DNA from: an uncultured Pseudogracilibacillus sp.
GTDB lineage: Bacteria > Bacillota > Bacilli > Bacillales > Amphibacillaceae
Direction: 5' to 3'
DNA: 18,274 nt
Assembly (NCBI GenBank): GCA_937960785.1
Contig: CALGOZ010000069.1
Span: 1 to 18,274 of the forward strand
The notes below the pieces were generated by a model, which saw only the letters and a program-made list of their open reading frames with translations, was not told where the DNA came from and did no database searches. A program made the translations under genes and the position numbers. Each line of letters begins with the position of its first letter. Position 1 is the first letter of the stretch. Of this stretch, positions 1 through 8,242 are shown in pieces.

Positions 1-531
1 ACTTAGCCTTCCGATTAGATACATTTACAGAGAAAAGAAGCTCAACTTACACAGTGGAAGCGTCCTACAAGTAAGTTGATAGAAAAAAGAAAATCAACTT
101 ACACAGTAGAAGCGTCCTGCGAGTATGTTTATAGAAAAAAGAAGCTCAACTTACACAGTAGAAGCGTCCTGCGAGTATGTTTATAGAAAAAAGAAGATCA
201 ACTTACACAGTAGAAGCGTCCAGTGAGTAAGTTTATAGAAAAAATAGTTCAACTTACACAGTGGAAGCGTCCTGCGAGTATGTTTATAGAAAAAAGAAGA
301 TCAACTTACACAGTAGAAGCGTCCTGTGAGTAAGTTTATAGAAAAAAATAGTTCAACTTACACATTGGAGACTTCTACTGGGGAAGTAGATAAGAAAAAA
401 CACCTCAGCTTACTCAATAAAGACCTCCACCGTGTATCTATATAAGAAAAAGTACTTCAACCTACGCGACGAAGGTCTTTACCAAGTAAGGTTTTTTAAA
501 GAAAACAGTACTTTAGCTTAGTTATAGGAAA
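1..531. repeat. Tandem array of 52-bp hairpin-type repeats (array 1)
   Basis: About ten direct copies start at 42, 94, 146, 198, 249, 301, 353, 405, 457 and roughly 513, with a degenerate partial copy at 1-41. Spacing is 52 bp except for one 51 and one 56. A unit reads TCAACTTACACAGT-R-GAAG, then CGTCC, a GTAAGTT-like arm, and an A-rich linker. The arms ACTTAC and GTAAGT form an inverted repeat; the first copy has a perfect 8-bp pair, CAACTTAC/GTAAGTTG. Copies 2, 3 and 5 are nearly identical to each other, and copies 4 and 6 share a different variant, giving a 103-104-bp higher-order repeat (146-248 and 249-352). Outer copies are diverged. The period is not a multiple of three, so it is not a coding repeat. 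It lies directly downstream of the minus-strand exonuclease gene; read in that direction each hairpin is followed by a T-rich tract. Function unknown. Confidence 0.93.
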
Positions 532-1359
532 TCATAAGTCGATTTCTAGATAAATCGGCGCATGGTCCTGCCTTGGTCCAGAATCGATCATTTCTGATTT
601 CTTAACCTTATCTTTTACACGGTCACTTACAAGCCAGTAGTCAATCCTCCAGCCTGTATTATTGATTTTGCTCGTTCTTGCTCGTTGGGCCCACCAAGTG
701 TAGGCTCCTTCCACATCTCCATGGATATAACGGAAAGTATCTGTAAAACCTTTGGCAAGTAAATTCGTAAAACCTTCCCGCTCTTCATCGGTAAATCCAG
801 CGTTATTTCTGTTCCCGCTTGGATTGGCTAGGTCTATTTCCTGATGAGCGACATTGTAGTCTCCCGTTGCAAGCACAACTTTTTCTTCATCGAGACCAGC
901 TAAGTATTTAGCATACTTTTGATCCCAAACTTGTCGCTCAGCTAGACGGGTAAGCTCGTTTCCGGCATTTGGGGTATATACTTGTGTCACATAAAAATTT
1001 TCGAATTCCAAGGTAATAATTCGGCCTTCATCATCCATCTTATCGGGAGCGCCAATTCTCGGATAGCTTACTTCTGGTGTAAGATAATTTTTATATAAAA
1101 ACATCGTTCCGGCGTAGCCTTTCCGGGCTGGTTCAACCGAAGAGCGCCAAGCAATCCTATAATTAGGAAAATATTCTTCTAGTTTTTCTAGATGTTTTTT
1201 ACTCGGTCCTGTCTGGGGTAATTTCGTCTCTTGTATGGCAATGACATCCGCATCGTAACTGACAATTGTATCTAGTACATTACGAGACAATTTTGCCCGA
1301 TTAGAATCTGCCGTTAATGCTGCATTTAATGAATCGATATTCCAAGAAATTAACTTCAT
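532..1359 (-). CDS. exoA: Exodeoxyribonuclease III / AP endonuclease (ExoA family)
   Basis: This 275-residue protein belongs to the endonuclease/exonuclease/phosphatase fold. Family members cut DNA 5' to abasic sites during base-excision repair and have 3'-5' exonuclease activity. Visible motifs are MKLISWN (Asn7), IQETK with metal-binding Glu44, YTPN (128-131), GDYNVAHQEIDL (Asp167 and Asn169), a WWAQRAR segment, WRIDYW, and a C-terminal DHAP (Asp265-His266). All expected catalytic positions are present. The last motif is RQDHAP rather than the more usual GSDHxP, and the protein is about 20 residues longer than Bacillus subtilis ExoA because of an insertion after residue 15. It looks closer to the longer form seen in other Firmicutes. 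The ATG follows an AAAGGAG ribosome binding site. The gene sits 129 bp downstream of the TatD-family gene with no clear terminator between them, so joint transcription is possible. A repeat array starts immediately after the stop. Confidence 0.93.
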   Translation of the reverse strand: MKLISWNIDSLNAALTADSNRAKLSRNVLDTIVSYDADVIAIQETKLPQTGPSKKHLEKLEEYFPNYRIAWRSSVEPARKGYAGTMFLYKNYLTPEVSYPRIGAPDKMDDEGRIITLEFENFYVTQVYTPNAGNELTRLAERQVWDQKYAKYLAGLDEEKVVLATGDYNVAHQEIDLANPSGNRNNAGFTDEEREGFTNLLAKGFTDTFRYIHGDVEGAYTWWAQRARTSKINNTGWRIDYWLVSDRVKDKVKKSEMIDSGPRQDHAPIYLEIDL

Positions 1360-1488
1360 TGACCTTCTCCTTTATGGACATAAATTCAATTATTCTTAAA
1401 CTTTGATGACATTATCGTAACATAATTATATAGGGTTTAGGTTAAACTTGCTTATCCCTTAGCTTCCCAGCCGGATATCTATACAGCT

Positions 1489-2259
1489 TTATAAATTAAA
1501 AAACTTCTTCGTATTTTCATAGATTTGTCGATAGGTCGTCTCAAGTGAAAACTGCTTAATTTGGGCGATTTTTTGAATCGATTGGTGAATCATTTTAGGA
1601 TGGGTCCTTTTCCTGGCAAATTGTTCTTTAAACGGCCAAGGTCCATCGGTTTCTACAAGTATATGTTCCAGCGGTGTATAGTTAACGATTCGTTGTATTT
1701 CTTCTTCATAGCAAACATCGGGGGTAATGGAAATAACATGCCCGTGGTCGATGATGAAATTTAGTGTGGATTGATCTCCTTTAAACCAATGAAAATGAGC
1801 ACGGTCGACTTTATATTTTTCTAGCAAGTTACAGACAAGCGTAGCATCTTCGTAAATCGCATGAAGAACTATTGGCTTGTCGATTCGCTTAGCTAATAAG
1901 ATAAAGCTTTCCAAAAGTTCAATATAAGGCTCGTTAGGAATGCTTGGATCTTTTCGGCGCAAATAATAGGGCAAACCTACTTCACCTATGGCAACTATTT
2001 CTTCTTTATTTTCCTCAACAAGTTTAAAAATCTTTTCGATCTGTTCTTTAGACGGTAGGGGCTGTTCTGGATGAAAACCAATCGCCACCTTAATACGGGA
2101 ATCCAGCTTACGGAGGGATAAATTTTGCTTGGCAGATTCTAAATCTTTAGAAACTGAGATGAGAGCTTGTACATGATGTGCCTTCAATTCTTGGAGGATT
2201 GTCTTTTGTTCTGCTTTTTCATATAAATCTAAATGAATGTGCGAATCAATAATCTGCAT
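1489..2259 (-). CDS. TatD-family metal-dependent hydrolase/DNase
   Basis: This is a TIM-barrel amidohydrolase of the TatD type, about 256 residues from the chosen start. Using that start, the metal and active-site motifs are DSHIHLD (His7, His9), AIGEVGL (Glu93), PIVLHA (His133), FHWFKGD (His157) and VETDGPWPF (Asp205). TatD relatives act as Mg-dependent 3'-5' exonucleases or DNases; the precise substrate here is unknown. The open frame extends upstream to a TTG at 2316, with an ATG at 2298 that has a modest AAAGG site. I prefer the ATG at 2259 (or its neighbour at 2262), because AAAAGGAG lies 5-8 nt upstream and family members begin close to the DSHxHLD motif. It is probably a paralogue of the general TatD (YabD-like) enzyme, since it lies away from metS and rnmV. 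Family call firm, exact start and role less so. Confidence 0.86.
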   Translation of the reverse strand: MQIIDSHIHLDLYEKAEQKTILQELKAHHVQALISVSKDLESAKQNLSLRKLDSRIKVAIGFHPEQPLPSKEQIEKIFKLVEENKEEIVAIGEVGLPYYLRRKDPSIPNEPYIELLESFILLAKRIDKPIVLHAIYEDATLVCNLLEKYKVDRAHFHWFKGDQSTLNFIIDHGHVISITPDVCYEEEIQRIVNYTPLEHILVETDGPWPFKEQFARKRTHPKMIHQSIQKIAQIKQFSLETTYRQIYENTKKFFNL

Positions 2260-2376
2260 CATTCTTGCTCCTTTTAGCTTTTGTCCTGTAATTTTCATTT
2301 GATTACCTTTCAGCAACTAGGGTGCCTATGTCCCTGAGTGTATTTGAATCATAAAATGTTCTTCACCGGTACTAAT

Positions 2377-2994
2377 TTACTTTAAGAAGATCATATACGG
2401 CAACTTATGAATCGTAAATGATAAAAAAATGATTAAACTAGCAGCAAATATAACTCGATACTCTGGCTTATCTTGTAAATAAAGTGCTTGATAGTATTCA
2501 AATGATAAAAATGTGCGCATAACAAAATATAAAATCATAATAATATAAGAAAAATAATAAGCGGGAATAGCATTATCTTGTATATCAACGGGGAGATATG
2601 GAATATATTGCTTGATTTTACTGAAAAAGAAACATGAAAAAGTAAAAGCGATGACTGATTTTATCACAAAATGTCTGAAAGTTAGCATCCAAGCATCTTT
2701 CTTTACCATTGCTTCTTCTCTAAAACGTTCCGTTGCTGTTTTAAATAATAGAAATAACATGAACAATGCCGGAAAACTTAATATAGGTATGATATATGCA
2801 AAGGTAACCTCGTAGGAAGTACGCGATAACCCCGCTTTGTGTAATGCTACAAAAAATGTATACTCAATCGAATGTACCCTAAATATTAAATATCCTATAA
2901 ATAAATAATCTAATATGAGTGAGTAAAAGCCTATCTTTTGAAATCGCACTAGTTTGTCAGCCGAGACCTCTCCTTCAAATCTGTTCGACTTCAC
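2377..2994 (-). CDS. Unrecognised multi-pass membrane protein
   Basis: I do not recognise this 205-residue protein. It has a short charged N-terminus (about 1-20) followed by roughly five hydrophobic segments, near residues 21-40, 63-84, 108-126, 143-161 and 182-200. A basic, charged loop (about 85-105, with TERFREEAMVKKD) is probably cytoplasmic. There is no signal peptide, no cysteine cluster and no catalytic motif that I can see. The start is GTG at 2994, supported by AAAGGTGG ten bases upstream; no ATG lies nearby in frame. It is transcribed away from the secreted protein gene across a 62-bp gap, and ends about 115 bp before the TatD-type gene. The divergent arrangement hints at a shared control region with the secreted orphan, but a functional link is only a guess. 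Confidence 0.7.
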   Translation of the reverse strand: MKSNRFEGEVSADKLVRFQKIGFYSLILDYLFIGYLIFRVHSIEYTFFVALHKAGLSRTSYEVTFAYIIPILSFPALFMLFLLFKTATERFREEAMVKKDAWMLTFRHFVIKSVIAFTFSCFFFSKIKQYIPYLPVDIQDNAIPAYYFSYIIMILYFVMRTFLSFEYYQALYLQDKPEYRVIFAASLIIFLSFTIHKLPYMIFLK

Positions 2995-3056
2995 TGTTAA
3001 TTAACCACCTTTACCTGAAATTAATTCATATTATGTTATATTAAGTATATTATAAA

Positions 3057-4064
3057 ATGAAAGGAATTGAGTTTTTTAAACGTGGAACTGTATTATTTCT
3101 AGTCATTTTACTCACACTACAAGGGACACTTGTTTCTAATGCATCCGAGATAGATTTTGTACAAGTCCCTGATGAAAACTATCAAAGAGCGCAGCAGTAT
3201 GTGCTTATTGAAGGCTATCTTCGAGAAATTGGACTATCTATTGAAGACATATTAAATACGAATATAGACTTAACGGAAATTGATCCAGATGATTATAATG
3301 TTCCTAATATTGTACCTTTGGCAAACATAGAATCAACAGGTTATGAATCTAATATATTTTTACAAAGTAAGCATTTTGCAACAAACCTTTATGGTACAAA
3401 CGCCTCTAATGAAGAAGTTATTAAAACTTTTCTCTTATACTATGTTGATGTTCATGATGTAGATAGAAATGCAGGCCGAGTATGGGGTAATCTTCCAATT
3501 CATTATTACCCAGAATATATGACAAATGAAGATGACCGTGTTTATAATATTGTCATGCATAACTTGGGAAATGGTAAGTTAATCGATTTGTTTAGTAATG
3601 CCGCACAGGCAGCAAACTCCATTCCAAATGTTACTGCACTTCCTAATTTATTAAATAAGGTTGAGAACATAGAAATTGGAATTGAAAATATAAAGTCATT
3701 AGTAGATATTCAATCTTTTGGCAATTCAATTTATCAAGGTTTTCTGTCACATAACGGCTTTGAAAACATCTCTGACCCCGAAACATTTATTCAAGAAGTT
3801 AATACTATTATTGACTCGGAGACAACCTATACTCAGGCTGAGAAAGATTTACTCAAAAACTATACCACCTCCATTCTAAGTATGGCTTTTGGTGCTCTTG
3901 CTGGAATCCCTGGAGACGGATTAATTCCTATTGTCGGTCTGTATACCACATCCATGCTGATTTTTACGTCGACAATTTATGATCAAGCAATTTTAAATTC
4001 ACTAGCATATACACGAAATACTAGATTAGGTTTTCGTTATTTAAACTCTATCGGTATGTATTAA
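3057..4064 (+). CDS. Secreted orphan protein with signal peptide, function unknown
   Basis: This 335-residue protein is the only convincing plus-strand gene. The N-terminus is a classical Sec signal peptide: basic MKGIEFFKR, then a hydrophobic core (about 12-28), with likely cleavage after LVSNA near residue 30. There is no lipobox cysteine. The mature part is acidic and rich in Asn, Asp, Glu and Tyr. Near the C-terminus is a Gly-rich hydrophobic stretch (about 275-310, with MAFGALAGIPGDG and then LIPIVGLYTTSMLIF), which could be a membrane-inserting hairpin. I recognise no enzyme domain or cell-wall anchor. The ATG has no Shine-Dalgarno sequence; the preceding bases are AT-only and an in-frame stop lies at 3042, so no upstream start exists. 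It is followed by a strong terminator at 4090. Its strand and composition differ from the surrounding housekeeping genes, suggesting an accessory gene. Confidence 0.78.
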   Translation: MKGIEFFKRGTVLFLVILLTLQGTLVSNASEIDFVQVPDENYQRAQQYVLIEGYLREIGLSIEDILNTNIDLTEIDPDDYNVPNIVPLANIESTGYESNIFLQSKHFATNLYGTNASNEEVIKTFLLYYVDVHDVDRNAGRVWGNLPIHYYPEYMTNEDDRVYNIVMHNLGNGKLIDLFSNAAQAANSIPNVTALPNLLNKVENIEIGIENIKSLVDIQSFGNSIYQGFLSHNGFENISDPETFIQEVNTIIDSETTYTQAEKDLLKNYTTSILSMAFGALAGIPGDGLIPIVGLYTTSMLIFTSTIYDQAILNSLAYTRNTRLGFRYLNSIGMY

Positions 4065-4089
4065 TTGTTAATAACCTTGACCGATTCAT

Positions 4090-4130
4090 CCCGGTTAGCG
4101 GACTAATTAAAAAGTCGCTAACCGGGTTTT
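4090..4130 (+). terminator. Intrinsic terminator of the secreted-protein gene
   Basis: CCCGGTTAGCGGACT pairs with AGTCGCTAACCGGG, leaving one bulged G, with an 8-base loop, and is followed directly by TTTTCT on the plus strand. The minus-strand side has no T tract, so it serves the plus-strand gene ending at 4064 rather than rlmCD, which ends convergently at 4158. Confidence 0.9.
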
Positions 4131-4157
4131 CTATTGTGAAAATTGTTGCTTGACAGA

Positions 4158-5549
4158 TTATGACATTATTTTAGTTAAGGATGCAACTGCCTCGACATGA
4201 TAGGTCTGACTGAACATATCGACGGGTTGCACTTCTTCTGTTTGATAACCACCGTCTTCTAAGATGCGTAAATCTCGAGCCAAGGTAGCTGGGTTGCAAG
4301 ATACATAGACGATTCGTTTCGGATTCATCGCGAGCATCGCCTGAAGTAACTTCTTGTCACAACCTTTACGAGGTGGGTCAACGACGATCACATCGGGCTT
4401 TAAGCCGTCCTTTTTCCATTTTGGCATTACTTCTTCTGCTTTTCCGGCGACAAATTCGACGTTATCGAGCCCATTTAATTCTGCATTTCGTCTGGCATCT
4501 TCTACCGCTTCGGGCACAATTTCTACACCGTAAACTTTTTTCGCCTTTTTTGCTAAAAAGAGTGAAATAGATCCAATTCCACAGTAGGCATCTACGACAA
4601 TGTCATCTTTATCTATTTGAGCGTATTCGAGCGCTTTTTCATAAAGTACTTTCGTCTGAAGCGGGTTCACCTGAAAAAAAGAACGCGGTGATAGGCGGTA
4701 ACAAAGCGAACCGATCGAGTCCGTTATATAATCTTTACCATAAATCGTTCGCATCCTGTCACCTAAAATAACATTCGTGCGCCCTTCATTAATATTATGG
4801 ATGATGGACTTTACTTCGGGATGAGCCTCTATAATTTGCGATACCAGTTCTTTTTCATGGGGTAAAGTTTTCGTCCGTGTAACGATAATAACCATCGTAT
4901 CTTTTGTTTCATAGGCAGTACGAACGACGATATGCCGTAATACTCCACGATGATGGATTTCATCATACGCTTTTATTCCTAATTCATCAGCAATTATTCG
5001 GATTCGTTCGACTATGGTATCACCGGTTTTATTTTGGATAAGACATGTGTCCATATCTGGAATAATATCGTGACTTCGTTCGCGATAAAAGCCAGTAATT
5101 AAAGATCCGTCTTTTTCACCTACTGGCATTTGAATTTTATTTCGATAACGCCACGGCTCCTCGTCCATTCCTAGGGTGGGATGAACGATGACATCTTCAA
5201 TATGACCGATTCGTTTTAGTTGATTCAGCACATTATTTTGCTTCATTTTTAGTTGGGCTTCATAGGTCATATGTTGTAATTGGCAACCACCACAACGGAA
5301 AAAGACATTACACGGTGGTTCCACTCGTACTTCGCTTTTCTCTTTTACACTAATTAACTTACCATATCCAAAGTTTTTATTTACTTTGACAACTCTAACT
5401 TTTGCTTCTTCTCCTGGTAGCAAATATGGCACAAAAAGAGGATATTGACCAACTTTAGCAACACCATTTCCTTCATGGGTTAAGTCAGTACATGTAACAA
5501 TTATTTCTTCATTCTTTTTTACCGGAGGTGTGTGCTTTCTTTTTGTCAT
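4158..5549 (-). CDS. rlmCD: 23S rRNA (uracil-5-)-methyltransferase RlmCD
   Basis: This 463-residue SAM-dependent RNA methyltransferase of the TrmA/RlmD (RumA) family matches Bacillus RlmCD, which makes m5U at both 747 and 1939 of 23S rRNA. In order it shows an N-terminal TRAM domain (about 10-70), then Cys80, Cys86, Cys89 and Cys169 in the spacing of a 4Fe-4S cluster (CNVFFRCGGC). The catalytic domain follows: SAM-binding VVDAYCGIGSISLFLA, VVDPPRKGCD (about 388-397), and the nucleophilic Cys at about 418 in VSCNPATLARDL. The catalytic base Glu is in HVEAV near the end. Length is as expected (about 460) and no key residue is missing. The ATG is preceded by AAAGGATGA. A single-gene unit is likely: a terminator lies upstream after dgkB, and an extended -10 promoter candidate lies near 5600. 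RlmC-only or RlmD-only specificity cannot be excluded from sequence. Confidence 0.93.
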   Translation of the reverse strand: MTKRKHTPPVKKNEEIIVTCTDLTHEGNGVAKVGQYPLFVPYLLPGEEAKVRVVKVNKNFGYGKLISVKEKSEVRVEPPCNVFFRCGGCQLQHMTYEAQLKMKQNNVLNQLKRIGHIEDVIVHPTLGMDEEPWRYRNKIQMPVGEKDGSLITGFYRERSHDIIPDMDTCLIQNKTGDTIVERIRIIADELGIKAYDEIHHRGVLRHIVVRTAYETKDTMVIIVTRTKTLPHEKELVSQIIEAHPEVKSIIHNINEGRTNVILGDRMRTIYGKDYITDSIGSLCYRLSPRSFFQVNPLQTKVLYEKALEYAQIDKDDIVVDAYCGIGSISLFLAKKAKKVYGVEIVPEAVEDARRNAELNGLDNVEFVAGKAEEVMPKWKKDGLKPDVIVVDPPRKGCDKKLLQAMLAMNPKRIVYVSCNPATLARDLRILEDGGYQTEEVQPVDMFSQTYHVEAVASLTKIMS

Positions 5550-5598
5550 GAATTTATTTCATCCTTTATTCTGTAAGTCATTTCCTTGTCTAGACGTT

Positions 5599-5607
5599 AT
5601 TGTATCA
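5599..5607 (-). promoter_or_regulatory. Candidate extended -10 promoter for rlmCD
   Basis: On the minus strand the sequence reads TGATACAAT, which fits a TGnTATAAT extended -10 element about 50 bp before the rlmCD start. No good -35 hexamer is visible at 17 bp, as is common for extended -10 promoters. Prediction by eye only. Confidence 0.4.
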
Positions 5608-5677
5608 TAAGTTTTTGCAATAATTGTGCTTTATTATAATATATGTATTTTTTATTTTTTAACTTCATTCTCCATAA

Positions 5678-5724
5678 TAAAAAGCCTCACCAATGTATAC
5701 CTAAAAGGTAGATGATGAGGTTTT
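5678..5724 (-). terminator. Intrinsic terminator downstream of dgkB
   Basis: On the minus strand CCTCATCATCTACC pairs imperfectly with GGTATACATTGGTGAGG around a TTTTA loop and is followed by CTTTTTATT. It lies just beyond the dgkB stop at 5732 and separates dgkB from rlmCD. Confidence 0.75.
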
Positions 5725-5731
5725 AGAATAG

Positions 5732-6661
5732 TTATTTATTTAATCTTTTTTTCACTTTTTGTTCACGTTCGATAAATTGTTTACTAACTAAAAAAGTTAA
5801 ATGTTGCGGTAAGTTGACAATTTCCCCAGGGAATTCACCACCATATTCTCCATCTAAGTTGAGAAGCATTTTTTTATGGGGCGTTACTTTGATCCGTTTC
5901 GCTTGGGTATAAATAATTTTTTCATCTTTTAGATGAGTTCCACGAAGAGCTGCGGTGACAAGACGGACAAAATCAGCTAAATTCGTTTTCTTTAAAATAA
6001 TCATATCGAAGTAGCCATCATCTAATAATGCATCGGGAGCAAGTTGGTCAAAGCCGCTAACAGAGTTCGTATTTGCGACTAAAAACAACATAATATCGCC
6101 TTCGAATACTTCGCCATCATATTCGATTGTAACAGATGATGAACGGATTGAAGGCAACATTTCGATTCCTTTAACATAGTAAGCTAATCGACCGAGCGTT
6201 GCTTTCATTTTTGTCGATACATCGAAAGTAAGCTCTGTTAAATCACCGCCACCAGCAATATTAATGAAATACTTTCCATTCACTTTACCAATATCGAGAG
6301 CCCGCTCATTTTCTTCTAAAATTACTTTAATTGCTTCTTTTGTATCTTTTGGCATAAATAAAGCTCGGGCAAAGTCGTTTGTCGTTCCTGCAGGGATAAT
6401 TCCAATCCTAGGTCGATAAGATGCTTCAGCAATTCCAGAAACTACCTCGTTAATTGTCCCATCGCCTCCTGCAATGATAAGAAGGTCGTATTTTCGCTCA
6501 GCTACTAATTTTGCCTCACGAGTTGCATCACCTTCCCCTGTCGTTGCATGGGCAGAAGCTTCATATCCAGCTTGCTCTAGTTGTTCTAATACATAAGGTA
6601 ATTCACTACGAAATTGTTCACGTCCTGCTGAAGGATTGTATATAATGCGTGCTCTTTTCAA
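5732..6661 (-). CDS. dgkB: Diacylglycerol kinase DgkB
   Basis: This is a soluble DAGK-catalytic-domain lipid kinase that phosphorylates diacylglycerol to phosphatidic acid, feeding it back into phospholipid synthesis after lipoteichoic acid assembly. Motifs from the chosen start: IIYNPSAGR (about 6-14), the ATP-binding GGDGTINEVVSG (65-76) and GIIPAGTTNDFARAL (about 87-101), then the metal-binding region with SGFDQLAPDALLDDGYFD. Length is about 309 residues, close to the roughly 300 of B. subtilis DgkB. The open frame reaches a TTG at 6688, but a GAGGAG site eight bases before the TTG at 6661 (giving MKRARIIYNP, as in other bacilli) makes 6661 the better start. It lies between gatB and rlmCD, as in Bacillus, but a large terminator after gatB suggests its own transcript. 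Confidence 0.92.
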   Translation of the reverse strand: MKRARIIYNPSAGREQFRSELPYVLEQLEQAGYEASAHATTGEGDATREAKLVAERKYDLLIIAGGDGTINEVVSGIAEASYRPRIGIIPAGTTNDFARALFMPKDTKEAIKVILEENERALDIGKVNGKYFINIAGGGDLTELTFDVSTKMKATLGRLAYYVKGIEMLPSIRSSSVTIEYDGEVFEGDIMLFLVANTNSVSGFDQLAPDALLDDGYFDMIILKKTNLADFVRLVTAALRGTHLKDEKIIYTQAKRIKVTPHKKMLLNLDGEYGGEFPGEIVNLPQHLTFLVSKQFIEREQKVKKRLNK

Positions 6662-6734
6662 GCGCACCACTCCTCTACTTGTACTCAACTAGATTTGTAT
6701 CACCCTAACTTGTAAACTACTTTCTTTCATAAAG

Positions 6735-6797
6735 AAAAGCCTTGCTCACGGGAGGATCGTTTGAACGAGATACGTAAAACGATTGTGAGCAAGGGAT
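6735..6797 (-). terminator. Two-tier intrinsic terminator after gatB
   Basis: A perfect 10-bp outer stem, CCTTGCTCAC/GTGAGCAAGG, encloses a second stem ATCGTTT/AAACGAT. In the minus-strand direction it is followed by CTTTTCTTT. It closes the gatCAB operon, whose stop is at 6815. Confidence 0.85.
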
Positions 6798-6814
6798 CTT
6801 TACTTTTTATTTAT

Positions 6815-8242
6815 TTAAAGTTTGTCGATTTCTTCTTTTAGTAATTTGTTAGCTAACTGAGGATTCGCTTGACCCTTTGTTGCCTTCATTACTTGACCGA
6901 CTAAGAAACCGAGAGCTCGTCCTTTTCCATCTTTATAATCTTGTACTGATTGTTCGTTCTCTGCAAGGACTTGTTGGACGATTTTTAACAATTCACCTTC
7001 GTCGGAAATTTGTACGAGTCCCTCTTTCTTAACAAACTCTTCTGGATCGCCACCATTTTCAACAAGATGAGCAAAGACCCGTTTAGCGATTTTCGATGAA
7101 ATTGTACCATCTTCAATAAGTTTAATCATCTTCGCTAATCCTTCTGGCGTAATTGCAAGCTCTGGTAATTCTTTTAAGTGCTTGTTCATATAAGCAGAAA
7201 GATCACCCATTAACCAGTTCGCTACTTGCTTTTCATCAGCTCCAAGCGCAATCGTATCCTCGAAAAAGTCAGCCATCTCAATTGTTCCTGTAATAACGCC
7301 GGCATCGTAATCGGATAGACCTAACTCTTCGACGTAACGTTGCTTACGCTCATCTGGTAATTCAGGAATTTCTTTACGGATACGTTCGATCCATTCGTCG
7401 CTAATAGAAATTGGTGCAACATCTGGATCTGGCATAAAACGATAATCTTCTGCATCGTCTTTCACACGCATTAAAATCGTTTTTCTCGCTCGATCGTCAT
7501 AGCGACGTGTTTCTTGTTCGAGAGATCCGCCTTCGGATAAAATCTTTGCTTGACGCTTTTCTTCATATTCAAGACCGTCCCGTACGAAAGCGAAGGAGTT
7601 TAAGTTTTTCAATTCGACTTTCGTTCCGAATTCTTCCTGTCCAACTGGACGTAAGGAAATATTCGCATCACAGCGTAGAGAACCTTCCTCCATTCGAACG
7701 TCAGAAACACCAGTATACTGAATGATTGATTTTAGTTTCTCTAAGTATAAGTATGCTTCTTCCGGTGAACGTATGTCTGGTTTCGATACAATTTCAATTA
7801 GTGGTGTTCCTTGACGGTTATAGTCTACAAGGGTACCACTAGCATCGTGAGTTAACTTTCCAGCGTCCTCTTCTAAATGAATTCGTTCGATTCCAATCTT
7901 TTTCTTTTCACCATCAAGTTCAATTTCAATCCAGCCATTTTCCGCTAATGGAAACTCATCCTGAGAAATTTGATAAGCTGCTGGATTATCTGGATAGAAA
8001 TAATGTTTACGGTCGAACATCATCACATTGGCGATTTCACAATTTAGAGCTAGAGCAGCTTTCATACCATAATTAACTGCTTCTTCGTTTAAAATTGGCA
8101 TCGTACCTGGATAACCTAAATCTTTCGGATTTACATTGGCATTCGGTGTATCTCCGAAAGCATTTGGACTTTCGGAAAAGATTTTTGATTTCGTCTTTAA
8201 TTCTACGTGGACTTCTAAACCGATAATTGTTTCAAATTCCAT
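6815..8242 (-). CDS. gatB: Asp-tRNA(Asn)/Glu-tRNA(Gln) amidotransferase subunit B
   Basis: GatB is the tRNA-binding and kinase subunit of GatCAB: it phosphorylates the Glu (or Asp) on misacylated tRNA, and ammonia from GatA then makes Gln-tRNA(Gln) or Asn-tRNA(Asn). The 475 residues match the family length. Visible signatures are FETIIGLEVHVEL at the N-terminus, the LGYPGTMPILNEEAV segment, DRKHYFYPDNPAAYQISQ, IERIHLEEDAGK, DYNRQGTPLIEIVSKPD, and RCDANISLRP in the cradle domain. The C-terminal part (about 330-475) is the helical and YqeY-like tail, ending with LGFLVGQVMKATKGQANP. The start overlaps the gatA stop (TAATG), with GGGGGTG as ribosome binding site inside gatA, so translation is coupled. 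Last gene of the gatC-gatA-gatB operon. Confidence 0.98.
   Translation of the reverse strand: MEFETIIGLEVHVELKTKSKIFSESPNAFGDTPNANVNPKDLGYPGTMPILNEEAVNYGMKAALALNCEIANVMMFDRKHYFYPDNPAAYQISQDEFPLAENGWIEIELDGEKKKIGIERIHLEEDAGKLTHDASGTLVDYNRQGTPLIEIVSKPDIRSPEEAYLYLEKLKSIIQYTGVSDVRMEEGSLRCDANISLRPVGQEEFGTKVELKNLNSFAFVRDGLEYEEKRQAKILSEGGSLEQETRRYDDRARKTILMRVKDDAEDYRFMPDPDVAPISISDEWIERIRKEIPELPDERKQRYVEELGLSDYDAGVITGTIEMADFFEDTIALGADEKQVANWLMGDLSAYMNKHLKELPELAITPEGLAKMIKLIEDGTISSKIAKRVFAHLVENGGDPEEFVKKEGLVQISDEGELLKIVQQVLAENEQSVQDYKDGKGRALGFLVGQVMKATKGQANPQLANKLLKEEIDKL

Noticed and set aside
1..531. CRISPR array
   Set aside because: The 52-bp units are contiguous, with no unique spacers between short constant repeats: both the arm and linker parts repeat. 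No cas genes are present.
6662..6688. Longer DgkB N-terminus starting at the TTG at 6688
   Set aside because: The extra nine residues contain the GAGGAG site that best serves the TTG at 6661, and relatives begin with MKRARIIYNP.
6689..6797. Riboswitch or T-box ahead of dgkB
   Set aside because: The structure is explained by a simple two-tier intrinsic terminator for gatB, and no T-box or known aptamer motif is visible.
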